Source of the DNA: SHLJ01 sp041618535
GTDB taxonomy: Bacteria; Bacteroidota; Bacteroidia; Flavobacteriales; Flavobacteriaceae
Reading direction: 5' to 3'
DNA length: 27,693 bases
Assembly (NCBI GenBank): GCA_041618535.1
Contig: JBFKFP010000014.1
Coordinates: forward strand, 1-27,693
Every line of letters begins with the position of its first letter. Position 1 is the stretch's first letter. The translations under genes and the position numbers were made by a program. The notes beneath the pieces were generated by a model, which had not been told where the DNA came from, ran no database searches, and worked only from the letters and a program-made list of their open reading frames with translations. Positions 7,975 through 14,853 of this stretch are shown one piece after another.

Positions 7975-8343
7975 ATGAATAGCCGTTATTTTTATTTCGC
8001 CATTTTGGTATTGATTATCGCCGGAGTTCTTTACCTCTTTCTCTTACAAAACGATGGAATTGATGAAAGAATTGAGATACAAACGTCGGAATTGGTTCAA
8101 AGAGAAGGTGATACACAGCATATTGAATTGACCATTAAGAATGTATCTCAAGATACGATTCCACAACTGCTAATCGGGATTGAATTATACGACGGGTATG
8201 GTAAAAAGACCTGGGAGGGATCCATATTGGCCAACGACATCCTTCCCGGCCAAATAAGTAAACTAGAACGCCCTTTGACAGATATGGGAGATGTTGCCGA
8301 TTTTAAAATCAAATCTATTTCAGAAAAAACAAAAACGCCCTGA
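7975..8343 (+). CDS. hypothetical membrane-anchored protein
   Basis: A 122-residue protein with one N-terminal hydrophobic segment (about 5-25, NSRYFYFAILVLIIAGVLYLF) lacking a clear cleavage site, so a membrane anchor is more likely than a signal. The soluble part looks all-beta: TSELVQREGDTQHIELTIKNVSQDTIPQL, a polar spacer, then LERPLTDMGDVADFKIKSI. The pattern 'TIKNVSQDTI...IELYDGYGK' recalls FxLYD-type and other Ig-like extracytoplasmic domains, where strands carry protein-protein contacts, but no named family can be assigned firmly. It is the first gene of a tightly packed operon; its TGA shares one base with the next ATG (TGATG), so translation is probably coupled. Confidence 0.7.
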   Translation: MNSRYFYFAILVLIIAGVLYLFLLQNDGIDERIEIQTSELVQREGDTQHIELTIKNVSQDTIPQLLIGIELYDGYGKKTWEGSILANDILPGQISKLERPLTDMGDVADFKIKSISEKTKTP

Positions 8344-8720
8344 TGAAAATGCTCGGATTAAGAACATGTTGTTATCTGGTAAAGGACATGGAGGTGGCGA
8401 AGGCCTGGTATGCCAAAGCTTTTTCTAAGGAACCCTATTTTGATGAATCCTTTTATATCGGTTTTGATATAGGTGGTTATGAATTGGGCTTATTACCGGA
8501 GGAAAATCACTATCCGACAAAAAGCGATAATGTCAGGACTTATTGGGGAGTGGATGATATTCAGGAAGCTTTTGATCATTTGGTCGGAATTGGAGCAAGC
8601 ATTGAGGAAGAACCTTATAATGTTGGAGGTGAACTTATGGTGGCTACCGTCAGGGATCCATGGAATAACCTGCTAGGGATAATCTTCAATCCGAACTTTA
8701 ATAACCCTAAAGATGCCTGA
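8343..8720 (+). CDS. VOC (glyoxalase-like) family protein
   Basis: A 125-residue single-domain vicinal-oxygen-chelate protein with two beta-alpha-beta-beta-beta units. Unit one spans CCYLVKDMEVAKAWYAKAF to the strand YELGLLPEE; unit two runs from RTYWGVDDIQEAFDHLVGIGA to VATVRDPWNNLLGIIFNP. The usual metal ligands seem to be missing: the first-strand His position is Thr or Cys (RTCCYLV), and the Glu of the last strand is Gly in NNLLGIIFNP. This suggests a ligand-binding or altered protein rather than a classical glyoxalase. It overlaps the preceding gene by one base and the acetyltransferase by eight, so expression is coupled with both. Substrate unknown. Confidence 0.8.
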   Translation: MKMLGLRTCCYLVKDMEVAKAWYAKAFSKEPYFDESFYIGFDIGGYELGLLPEENHYPTKSDNVRTYWGVDDIQEAFDHLVGIGASIEEEPYNVGGELMVATVRDPWNNLLGIIFNPNFNNPKDA

Positions 8721-9192
8721 AACATATACATCGAAGTTAATACGTACCGATTCGGGAAACCAGGATTTTCGAGAATTGGTTAGGTTATTGGATGCTGAAC
8801 TTGCGGTGATGGACGGACCGGATCACGCCTTTTACAACCAATTCAACGGGATAGATAACCTTAATCATGCAGTGGTGTTATTTGCCGATAAAAAAGCTGT
8901 AGCCTGTGGAGCCATGAAACATGCAGATGAGAATTCCATGGAAATCAAGCGTATGTACACCATAACCGCTGAACGTGGCAAAGGCCATGCAAGTATCATA
9001 TTACTCGCTCTTGAGCAATGGGCCAAAGAATTGGGATATGGGCGTTGCATCCTGGAAACCGGAAAAAGGCAGGTTGCTGCCTTATCGTTATATAAAAATA
9101 AGGGATATAAAATAATTCAAAATTTTGGCCCCTATTCTGGAGTAGACAACAGTGTCTGTTTCGAGAAAAAACTAGGTGCATCAAAACGATAA
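8713..9192 (+). CDS. GNAT family N-acetyltransferase
   Basis: A 159-residue protein with the GCN5-related fold. Motif A is visible as EIKRMYTITAERGKGHASIILLA (77-99 region) with the pyrophosphate loop R88-G-K-G-H-A, which binds the CoA moiety; the strand CILETGKRQVAALSLYKNKGYK (112-133) is motif B with its typical 'ALSLYKNKGY' signature. The enzyme should transfer an acetyl group from acetyl-CoA to an amine. The reading frame starts inside the preceding VOC gene (8-base overlap) and ends two bases before the next VOC gene. Its neighbours (VOC, SRPBCC) are folds often used in small-molecule modification or resistance; the substrate is not identifiable. Confidence 0.87.
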   Translation: MPETYTSKLIRTDSGNQDFRELVRLLDAELAVMDGPDHAFYNQFNGIDNLNHAVVLFADKKAVACGAMKHADENSMEIKRMYTITAERGKGHASIILLALEQWAKELGYGRCILETGKRQVAALSLYKNKGYKIIQNFGPYSGVDNSVCFEKKLGASKR

Positions 9193-9194
9193 TT

Positions 9195-9566
9195 ATGGGC
9201 CTGAGAGAGCTAATTCCCATGCTGGAAACAAATAATCTTGAGGAAACCATTAGTTTTTATGAGGATATTCTCGGGTTTAAGTGTGTGAGCAAGATGGAGG
9301 ACGATTGGGCAAGAATGGAACGAGATGACATATCGATAATGTTTTCTGTTCGGTTTACCGAGGAAAACCATCCCAATACCTTTATAACAGGTGGCCTGTA
9401 TATCTACACAGATACCATAGACCTGATGTGGGCCGAATTAAAAGACAAGTTAAAAGTATGTTATCCGTTAGAGACTTTTGATTATGGTATGCGCGAATTT
9501 GCAGTTTACGATTGCAACGATTACCTGCTCCAATTCGGTCAGGACTCTAGTGAAAATATGAACTGA
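9195..9566 (+). CDS. VOC family protein, bleomycin-resistance-like
   Basis: A 123-residue VOC protein. It begins LIPMLETNNLEETISFYEDILGF, has a middle strand pair DDISIMFSVRF and ends REFAVYDCNDYLLQFGQD. The closing wording is the usual bleomycin-resistance/dioxygenase superfamily end, with Gln where metal enzymes have Glu. In drug-binding members of this superfamily the dimer interface sequesters hydrophobic compounds without metal. It is a second, divergent VOC copy: only the fold pattern is shared with the 8343-8720 protein. It begins two bases after the acetyltransferase stop and is followed after 11 bases by the SRPBCC gene. Resistance is a family-level possibility, not shown here. Confidence 0.82.
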   Translation: MGLRELIPMLETNNLEETISFYEDILGFKCVSKMEDDWARMERDDISIMFSVRFTEENHPNTFITGGLYIYTDTIDLMWAELKDKLKVCYPLETFDYGMREFAVYDCNDYLLQFGQDSSENMN

Positions 9567-9577
9567 AAGTAAATAAG

Positions 9578-10003
9578 ATGCAAGATTTAATAATCGTTGA
9601 ACAACATTTTGACCTCTCAACATCTGAATTATGGGAAGCTATAACAGAACATTCAAAAATGATCAGGTGGTTTTTTGAAAACATCCCGGAATTCAGGGCT
9701 GAGGAAGGATTTAAAACCGAATTTATTATTCATCATGAGGGCCGGACTTTCACGCACCAATGGAAGGTGTTAGAGGTTGTCACGGAAAAGCTGATTGTTC
9801 TGGATTGGCAGTATGCGGAATATCCCGGTTTTGGCAGGGTTGAAATCGAACTTTTTAGAGTGATTAACGGGACCAATCTACGGGTTTCCAACTATGGCCT
9901 CCATACCTTTCCCAGGAACATCCCGGAATTTCATCCTGATAGCTGCAGGGCAGGATGGAATTATTTTATCAAGGATCGTTTGGTCAATTATCTCAATCAA
10001 TAG
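9578..10003 (+). CDS. SRPBCC / AHSA1-like domain protein
   Basis: A 141-residue protein of the START-like SRPBCC fold, closest in wording to the AHSA1 (activator of Hsp90 ATPase 1-like) group. Visible are the opening strand and helix VEQHFDLSTSELWEAITEH, the tryptophan-rich helix MIRWFFENIPEF, the strands RTFTHQWKVLEV and LIVLDWQY, and the long C-terminal helix containing SCRAGWNYFIKDRLVNYL. These proteins have a deep hydrophobic pocket and are mostly of unknown function in bacteria, some binding lipids or aromatic compounds. No signal is seen. It sits 11 bases after the VOC gene and 9 before the membrane protein. Confidence 0.85.
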   Translation: MQDLIIVEQHFDLSTSELWEAITEHSKMIRWFFENIPEFRAEEGFKTEFIIHHEGRTFTHQWKVLEVVTEKLIVLDWQYAEYPGFGRVEIELFRVINGTNLRVSNYGLHTFPRNIPEFHPDSCRAGWNYFIKDRLVNYLNQ

Positions 10004-10012
10004 TTTTTCACC

Positions 10013-10387
10013 ATGAATGATGTCATTGCTGTTTTCAGCTTTATCGATCAGATCGCGACCATTGTTCTAATTATCTTGGTACTTGTTTTGCTAGTTGTTC
10101 TGAAGAACTTGCATTCCGATTACGGATGGGAAGATAAAACTCTGAGAAAAGGGACTATTATTCTGGTCCTTATGCTGGCCTATCCCATTTATACAGCCTT
10201 CCTCCTTCAATTAGAGATAGGTTTTGCTGCAAATATTTTAATGTTGGTTTTGAGCATCCAGCTCATCAACCAACTACGGCAGCGACTCCGGAAAGAGTAT
10301 GGATGGTTATGGCCACAAGCAGTTTGGCTGAGCCTTGTCAGCGTATATATACTATTGATGTTGTTACAGGATTATCTGCTGCACTAA
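10013..10387 (+). CDS. hypothetical four-helix membrane protein
   Basis: A 124-residue integral membrane protein without a recognised family. Hydrophobic segments lie at about 12-32 (ATIVLIILVLVLLVVL), 46-63, 67-84 (ANILMLVLSIQL) and 103-121 (WLSLVSVYILLMLLQDYLL). Charged loops include HSDYGWEDKTLRKG and RQRLRKEYGW, so the repeated 'YGW' element recurs before the second and fourth segments and may reflect an internal duplication. It is the last gene of the six-gene operon, and its stop overlaps the convergent secreted-protein gene by four bases, so the operon ends here. Function unknown; membrane location suggests a role in transport or sensing for the operon's substrate. Confidence 0.7.
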   Translation: MNDVIAVFSFIDQIATIVLIILVLVLLVVLKNLHSDYGWEDKTLRKGTIILVLMLAYPIYTAFLLQLEIGFAANILMLVLSIQLINQLRQRLRKEYGWLWPQAVWLSLVSVYILLMLLQDYLLH

Positions 10388-10740
10388 GGATTAGCAGACC
10401 TTAATTCACCTGCCTTAAGGGCATTCGGAAGATGGGCTTTCACCGTTGGTAACCGGTTAAAGAATTTACTTCCATCTGCTTTTTTCAGGGTCACCCAATC
10501 TCCACTTTCACTTATTGCAACAATCGTGAGCTTGGTGTTGTACAGACTCTTCATATCTGCGATCCCGCCGCGTTTAATTATAAAATTCTTAGGAGGAAAT
10601 TTGACATGGTCATAGCCCTGGTTGTCTGATCTGTCAAGAACAAATTGATCACCCACCTCATAATCATATGAGGAGCTTTGTTGAGCAAAAAGTCCGAGAC
10701 TTAAAAATGAGAATAATGCAAATGTTAAGACGTATTTCAT
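10384..10740 (-). CDS. small secreted hypothetical protein
   Basis: A 118-residue protein with a classical Sec signal (MKYVLTFALFSFLSLGLFAQ, cleavage after about residue 19). The mature part of about 98 residues contains DYEVGDQFVLDRSDNQGYDHVKFP, FIIKRGGIADMKSLY and ESGDWVTLKKADGSKFFNRLP. The last of these resembles a short SH3-like or lysine-rich turn. No family was recognised with confidence. It is monocistronic, preceded by a -7 box at 10773-10780, and its stop overlaps the end of the six-gene operon on the other strand. Most likely periplasmic or outer-membrane associated. Confidence 0.7.
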   Translation of the reverse strand: MKYVLTFALFSFLSLGLFAQQSSSYDYEVGDQFVLDRSDNQGYDHVKFPPKNFIIKRGGIADMKSLYNTKLTIVAISESGDWVTLKKADGSKFFNRLPTVKAHLPNALKAGELRSANP

Positions 10741-10772
10741 GACTTTTTATAGAATTGATAATTTAACATATA

Positions 10773-10780
10773 CAAAATTA
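10773..10780 (-). promoter_or_regulatory. -7 box for the small secreted protein gene
   Basis: Read on the minus strand this is TAATTTTG, an exact TAnnTTTG match, 33 bases before the start codon at 10740. Two possible TTG -33 elements on the minus strand (10799-10797, spacer 16; 10804-10802, spacer 21) are available; neither is clearly preferred. Confidence 0.5.
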
Positions 10781-10852
10781 CGAAATAAACAATTAACAAA
10801 TCAATGCGTTGGAAAGATTTCCCCCATGATCAATTAACTTTCCATTTTATCT

Positions 10853-10860
10853 TAACTTTA
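10853..10860 (+). promoter_or_regulatory. possible -7 box for proC
   Basis: TAACTTTA, one mismatch to TAnnTTTG, lies 26 bases before the ATG at 10887. There is no TTG at the expected distance upstream. Confidence 0.35.
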
Positions 10861-10886
10861 TCCATTAAACCGTCAAAATCCTCAAA

Positions 10887-11678
10887 ATGCAGAACGTAAA
10901 AGTAGCGATAATAGGTTGCGGAAATCTGGGTCAGGCCATACTTAAAGGACTGGTAGAAGATCATGTATATCCGTCACAAAATATAACTGCAACAAAACGC
11001 CATATCGAGCCTCTTGAACACTTCAGGGCCCATGGGGTCAAAATCACTTCCGATAACCACGACGCCGTGCGTAATTCCGATCTTATCATGGTTGCCCTGA
11101 AACCTCATAATATTCTTGAAACCCTGGGAGAATTGGCTGATGAGTTCAATCCGAAAAAACATATCCTGGTTTCCCTGGCTACAGGTATTTCACTTGCTCA
11201 GATCGAGGAGACTATCGGCAAGAAAATGCCAATCTTCAGGGCCATGCCAAATACCGGTGCCGATGTAAAGGAATCCCTTACCTGCATATGTTCAAAGCAG
11301 TCATCACCTGAACAGGTTAAAATGGTAGATGAATTTTTTAATCTGATCGGAACAACAATTTCAATAGATGAAGATCTTATGGAGGCCGCAACAGTCCTTG
11401 GTGCCTGTGGGATTGCATTTGTTATGCGGTTTATGCGGGCGATGGTGCAGGGAGGTATCCAGATCGGGTTTGATACCGTAACGGCCAATGCCATTGTAAA
11501 CCAAACAGTAAAAGGGGCTTCTCAGCTCCTTATGGAACGCAAACAACATCCAGAATTCGAAATTGACAAGGTAACTACACCTAAAGGCTGCACCATAGAG
11601 GGGTTGAATGAAATGGAGCATCATGGCTTTAGCTCCGCACTGATTCGTGGTATAGTCGCGTCTTACGAAAAGATTTGA
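10887..11678 (+). CDS. proC: pyrroline-5-carboxylate reductase
   Basis: A 263-residue cytoplasmic enzyme that reduces 1-pyrroline-5-carboxylate to proline with NAD(P)H, the last step of proline synthesis. The N-terminal Rossmann fold starts at once with VKVAIIGCGNLGQAILKG and its glycine pattern G10-C-G12-N-L-G15. The middle part has MVALKPHNI and HILVSLATGISLAQIE, and the motif PIFRAMPNTGADVKES is the P5CR hallmark. The C-terminal helical dimer domain contains TTPKGCTIEGLNEMEHHGF, the family's conserved TxPGGTTxxGL equivalent with Lys-Gly-Cys replacing Gly-Gly-Thr. Length is normal for the family. The gene stands alone between divergent and convergent neighbours, 13 bases from the end of parC. 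Confidence 0.94.
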   Translation: MQNVKVAIIGCGNLGQAILKGLVEDHVYPSQNITATKRHIEPLEHFRAHGVKITSDNHDAVRNSDLIMVALKPHNILETLGELADEFNPKKHILVSLATGISLAQIEETIGKKMPIFRAMPNTGADVKESLTCICSKQSSPEQVKMVDEFFNLIGTTISIDEDLMEAATVLGACGIAFVMRFMRAMVQGGIQIGFDTVTANAIVNQTVKGASQLLMERKQHPEFEIDKVTTPKGCTIEGLNEMEHHGFSSALIRGIVASYEKI

Positions 11679-11691
11679 TCAATCAAAAGGA

Positions 11692-14349
11692 CTAGAATAA
11701 TGTGATCTGTCCCTCATCATCAATTTCAAAATCTGATGGTGGGGAACCGTTCGATTTTCCTCCTTCGTCATTTTCGTTAGTCTTTGATTTTTCATTGACC
11801 ACTTCCTCATCCACAACCTCGATTTCATCGGCAGGTGTTTCTTCAGGCGGGTTATAAGGCAGGGGCTCGAGCAGGTTGATCTGATTGACTTTTTCTCTTG
11901 TTAGCTGGTTTCCAAGGGCTGTAATTCCCTTTACCGCTATAAATTCTTCAAGATTTAATTCGAGATTTTCCTTGCGATCCTTACCGCGTTTTTTAGCAAA
12001 AACAATCTCAGCCACAGGTTTCCAATCGGTAGAAACTATCTCGAGGAAGGAATCCTTGTGTTCTGAAATGAAAGACTCTTCCCTGTTCTCATTCTCAATA
12101 AGAAATCGCTTTACATAGTAACGTTCTTTCTCACCATCGAAATAGATAGCGGTAATGGGTTTCTTAGGAATCCATTTTTCCAGAACGATCATATCCTCGT
12201 CAAATCGGGTGGTAAGTTCAGGAATTATTGTTTTAACGAGTCCGGATTGTTTAACGATAAGCAACCTGTCCTCTCCTCTGAATTCTCCGATAAGTTCTCC
12301 CCTTCCATCGACATTGAGACGCTGAATAGTATCATCAAACCATATTTTACGTGGTTTAAGGGTGGACACTCCCTTGTTCTTTAATTCAACGCGTTTGATG
12401 GCATGTTTTGTTACGCGGTTTCCTTTAACCCCTCTTCCCTTGATAAGCACATCGGCAAAGTCGATATCCCATTTCAATTTCTTGAGACTCCCTTTCTGCC
12501 GAAGCATTATTGTCACGACTTCGGCCTCTCCATTAGGATTAGCTGTAAAATACCACACTGTGGAACCTTTATTCCCTCGAGCCAAATCATATTCCTTGTC
12601 GCGTGTAACGCCGGTAACGGTAAATCTTTTGATGTACGACGGGCCGCGGCTTCCGTCCCGGTAAATCATATTGTATACGGTTCGTGTATCCTTCTTTTTA
12701 AACACAGCCACATGAATGATATTTTTTCCTACGAAAGTCTTACTGTCCACTTTTGTTACCATCATTTTCCCATCACCAGTAAAAACGATAATATCATCTA
12801 TGTCACTGCAGTCACAAACATATTCATCGCGTCTCATTGAAGTACCTACAAAGCCCTCCTCCCTGTTCACATAAAGCTTCGTATTACGGATAACAACCTT
12901 TTTAGCATCTACATCATCGAATATCCTGATCTCTGTTTTACGTTCCTTGCCTTTCCCATAGTCAGTTTTAAGTCGCTTGAAATAGGTGATGGCATAATCT
13001 ATAAGGTTAGCAAGATGATGCTTTACCTCGGCTATTTGTCCTTCAAGGGCATCAATTTTCTGCTGGGCCTTATCGATATCAAATTTCGATATCCGCTTGA
13101 TCCTTATCTCGGTTAAACGAATGATGTCTTCTTCTGTGACTTCACGCTTTAAATGCTTTGTATGAGGCCTGAGACCCTTATCGATGGCTTGAATTACCCC
13201 TTCCCAGGTTTCCTCTTCCTCGATATCCCGGTAAATGCGGTTTTCGATAAAAATACGTTCAAGAGAAGCAAAATGCCATTGTTCTTCATATTCACTTAGT
13301 CTTATTTCGAGCTCGCTTTTTAAAAGCTCAACCGTATTATCTGTTGAACGCCTCAATATCTCAGAAATGCCAACAAACAGAGGTTTATGATCCTCGATGA
13401 TACATCCAAGCGGAGAAATGGAGTTTTCACACCTGGTGAACGCATAAAGGGCGTCTATGGTCTTGTCTGGTGAAATTCCGGAAGGAAGGTGGATCAGTAT
13501 TTCAACTTCTGCAGCCGTGTTGTCCTCAATCTTTTTGATCTTGATCTTGCCCTTTTCATTTGCTTTGAGGATAGAATCTATAAGAGTGGAAGTTGTCGTT
13601 CCATAAGGGATTTCGGTGACGATAAGAGTATTTTTATTAAGCTGGGAAATCTTTGCCCGGACCCTGACCTTTCCTCCTCTCAGCCCGTCATTATATGATG
13701 TCACATCAACGATTCCCCCTGTCGGAAAATCCGGGTATATTTTAAAGCGTTTCCCTTTTAAATGATTTATCGATGCATCGATTAGTTCAATAAAATTATG
13801 AGGAAGAATTTTGGTGGAAAGTCCAACAGCAATTCCTTCAGCACCCTGGGCTAAAAGCAGAGGGAACATGACAGGCAGGTGAACGGGTTCTTTTTTCCTG
13901 CCGTCATATGAAGCCTGCCACTCCGTGATCTTTGGGTTGTAGACAACATCAAGCGCGAACTTTGAAAGCCTGGCTTCTATATACCTCGATGCCGCAGCGC
14001 TGTCACCTGTTAGAATATTTCCCCAGTTTCCCTGTGTATCAATCAAAAGGTCTTTCTGACCAATTTGAACCATGGCATCTGCTATACTGGCATCTCCGTG
14101 TGGATGGTATTGCATGGTATGCCCCACGATATTGGCTACCTTGTTATAACGCCCGTCATCGAGATCCTTCATCGCATGCATTATCCTGCGCTGAACCGGC
14201 TTAAAACCGTCATCTAATGCGGGGACTGCTCTTTCAAGGATTACATAAGAGGCATAATCCAGAAACCAGTCCTTGTACATTCCTGTAACTTTGGTAATGG
14301 TCTCCTGATTAGAGTGATTCTCATTGTTCATTGCTTCATTATCTTCCAT
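11692..14349 (-). CDS. parC: DNA topoisomerase IV subunit A
   Basis: An 885-residue type IIA topoisomerase breakage subunit. The winged-helix part has ALDDGFKPVQRRIMHAM (44-60), YHPHGDASIADAM (81-93) and the catalytic Tyr123 in SAAASRYIEARLSK, which forms the covalent link to DNA. The coiled-coil and exit gate extend to about 480, followed by a GyrA-like C-terminal domain of beta-pinwheel repeats (about 500-800, with GKMMVTKVDSKTFVG and GDRLLIVKQSGLVKTI-like blades). The tail is acidic and ends in QITLF, resembling a beta-clamp binding motif. The position matching the quinolone-related Ser83 of E. coli GyrA is Ala87. It is preceded by a small membrane-protein gene (six-base gap) and by parE, so the three are one transcription unit. 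ParC is preferred over GyrA because of the adjacent parE-type subunit of 621 residues. Confidence 0.92.
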   Translation of the reverse strand: MEDNEAMNNENHSNQETITKVTGMYKDWFLDYASYVILERAVPALDDGFKPVQRRIMHAMKDLDDGRYNKVANIVGHTMQYHPHGDASIADAMVQIGQKDLLIDTQGNWGNILTGDSAAASRYIEARLSKFALDVVYNPKITEWQASYDGRKKEPVHLPVMFPLLLAQGAEGIAVGLSTKILPHNFIELIDASINHLKGKRFKIYPDFPTGGIVDVTSYNDGLRGGKVRVRAKISQLNKNTLIVTEIPYGTTTSTLIDSILKANEKGKIKIKKIEDNTAAEVEILIHLPSGISPDKTIDALYAFTRCENSISPLGCIIEDHKPLFVGISEILRRSTDNTVELLKSELEIRLSEYEEQWHFASLERIFIENRIYRDIEEEETWEGVIQAIDKGLRPHTKHLKREVTEEDIIRLTEIRIKRISKFDIDKAQQKIDALEGQIAEVKHHLANLIDYAITYFKRLKTDYGKGKERKTEIRIFDDVDAKKVVIRNTKLYVNREEGFVGTSMRRDEYVCDCSDIDDIIVFTGDGKMMVTKVDSKTFVGKNIIHVAVFKKKDTRTVYNMIYRDGSRGPSYIKRFTVTGVTRDKEYDLARGNKGSTVWYFTANPNGEAEVVTIMLRQKGSLKKLKWDIDFADVLIKGRGVKGNRVTKHAIKRVELKNKGVSTLKPRKIWFDDTIQRLNVDGRGELIGEFRGEDRLLIVKQSGLVKTIIPELTTRFDEDMIVLEKWIPKKPITAIYFDGEKERYYVKRFLIENENREESFISEHKDSFLEIVSTDWKPVAEIVFAKKRGKDRKENLELNLEEFIAVKGITALGNQLTREKVNQINLLEPLPYNPPEETPADEIEVVDEEVVNEKSKTNENDEGGKSNGSPPSDFEIDDEGQITLF

Positions 14350-14355
14350 CTCTCT

Positions 14356-14853
14356 TTACTCCTTAGTCTTTGCTTTAAAATTTTTCCTGTTTTGCTTTAT
14401 TATCTTGCTTAATGATTGTCTGATATATTTTCTCTTTCTTCTTCTGACAAGGGTAACATTAAAAGTCTCTCTTATCTTTCTTTCGTCCACGTCCCGGATG
14501 GTCAGAGTCAGTGACTTGTAAAAAAAATAATTCCGGAACCTGTAACCTAATAAATCATCTTTTTCGAACTCCAGCCTATGTTCCCTGTAGTTCAGATAAT
14601 CTGAAACCAGCAATCCTTTGTTGATAATCACTACCTGCACCCCGTCGCTATCATATTCAAAATATTTTGATACCCTGTACGTAATAATGAGTAGAATTGC
14701 AAAAACCCCCAATATTCCGAGAATGGTAACGGTTAAATTCTGATGGTTTTCCGTAAAGGAGCTATATAAGGCCGAAACAATTATCGCAAGAACTATCAGG
14801 ATAAAATAAATCGATATGATAGTATTCCTGACCTTAGCGTTATTCGTCCTCAT
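14356..14853 (-). CDS. hypothetical membrane protein between parE and parC
   Basis: A 165-residue protein with two membrane segments near the N terminus (about 11-30, TIISIYFILIVLAIIVSALY, and 41-60) and a cytoplasmic part of about 100 residues. That part has a beta-rich stretch (YDSDGVQVVIINKGLLVSDYL, then LGYRFRNYFFYKSLTLTIRD), reminiscent of bacterial PH-like or YdbT-type domains, followed by a strongly basic tail (RRRKRKYIRQSLSKIIKQNRKN). No family is assigned with confidence. Its start lies 14 bases inside parE and its stop is six bases before parC, so its synthesis is probably coupled to topoisomerase IV. The basic tail could bind DNA or acidic lipid; this is inference. Confidence 0.7.
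   Translation of the reverse strand: MRTNNAKVRNTIISIYFILIVLAIIVSALYSSFTENHQNLTVTILGILGVFAILLIITYRVSKYFEYDSDGVQVVIINKGLLVSDYLNYREHRLEFEKDDLLGYRFRNYFFYKSLTLTIRDVDERKIRETFNVTLVRRRKRKYIRQSLSKIIKQNRKNFKAKTKE

Noticed and set aside
12403..12840. 145-residue plus-strand frame inside parC
   Set aside because: Antisense to the well-supported C-terminal domain of ParC, without recognisable domains.
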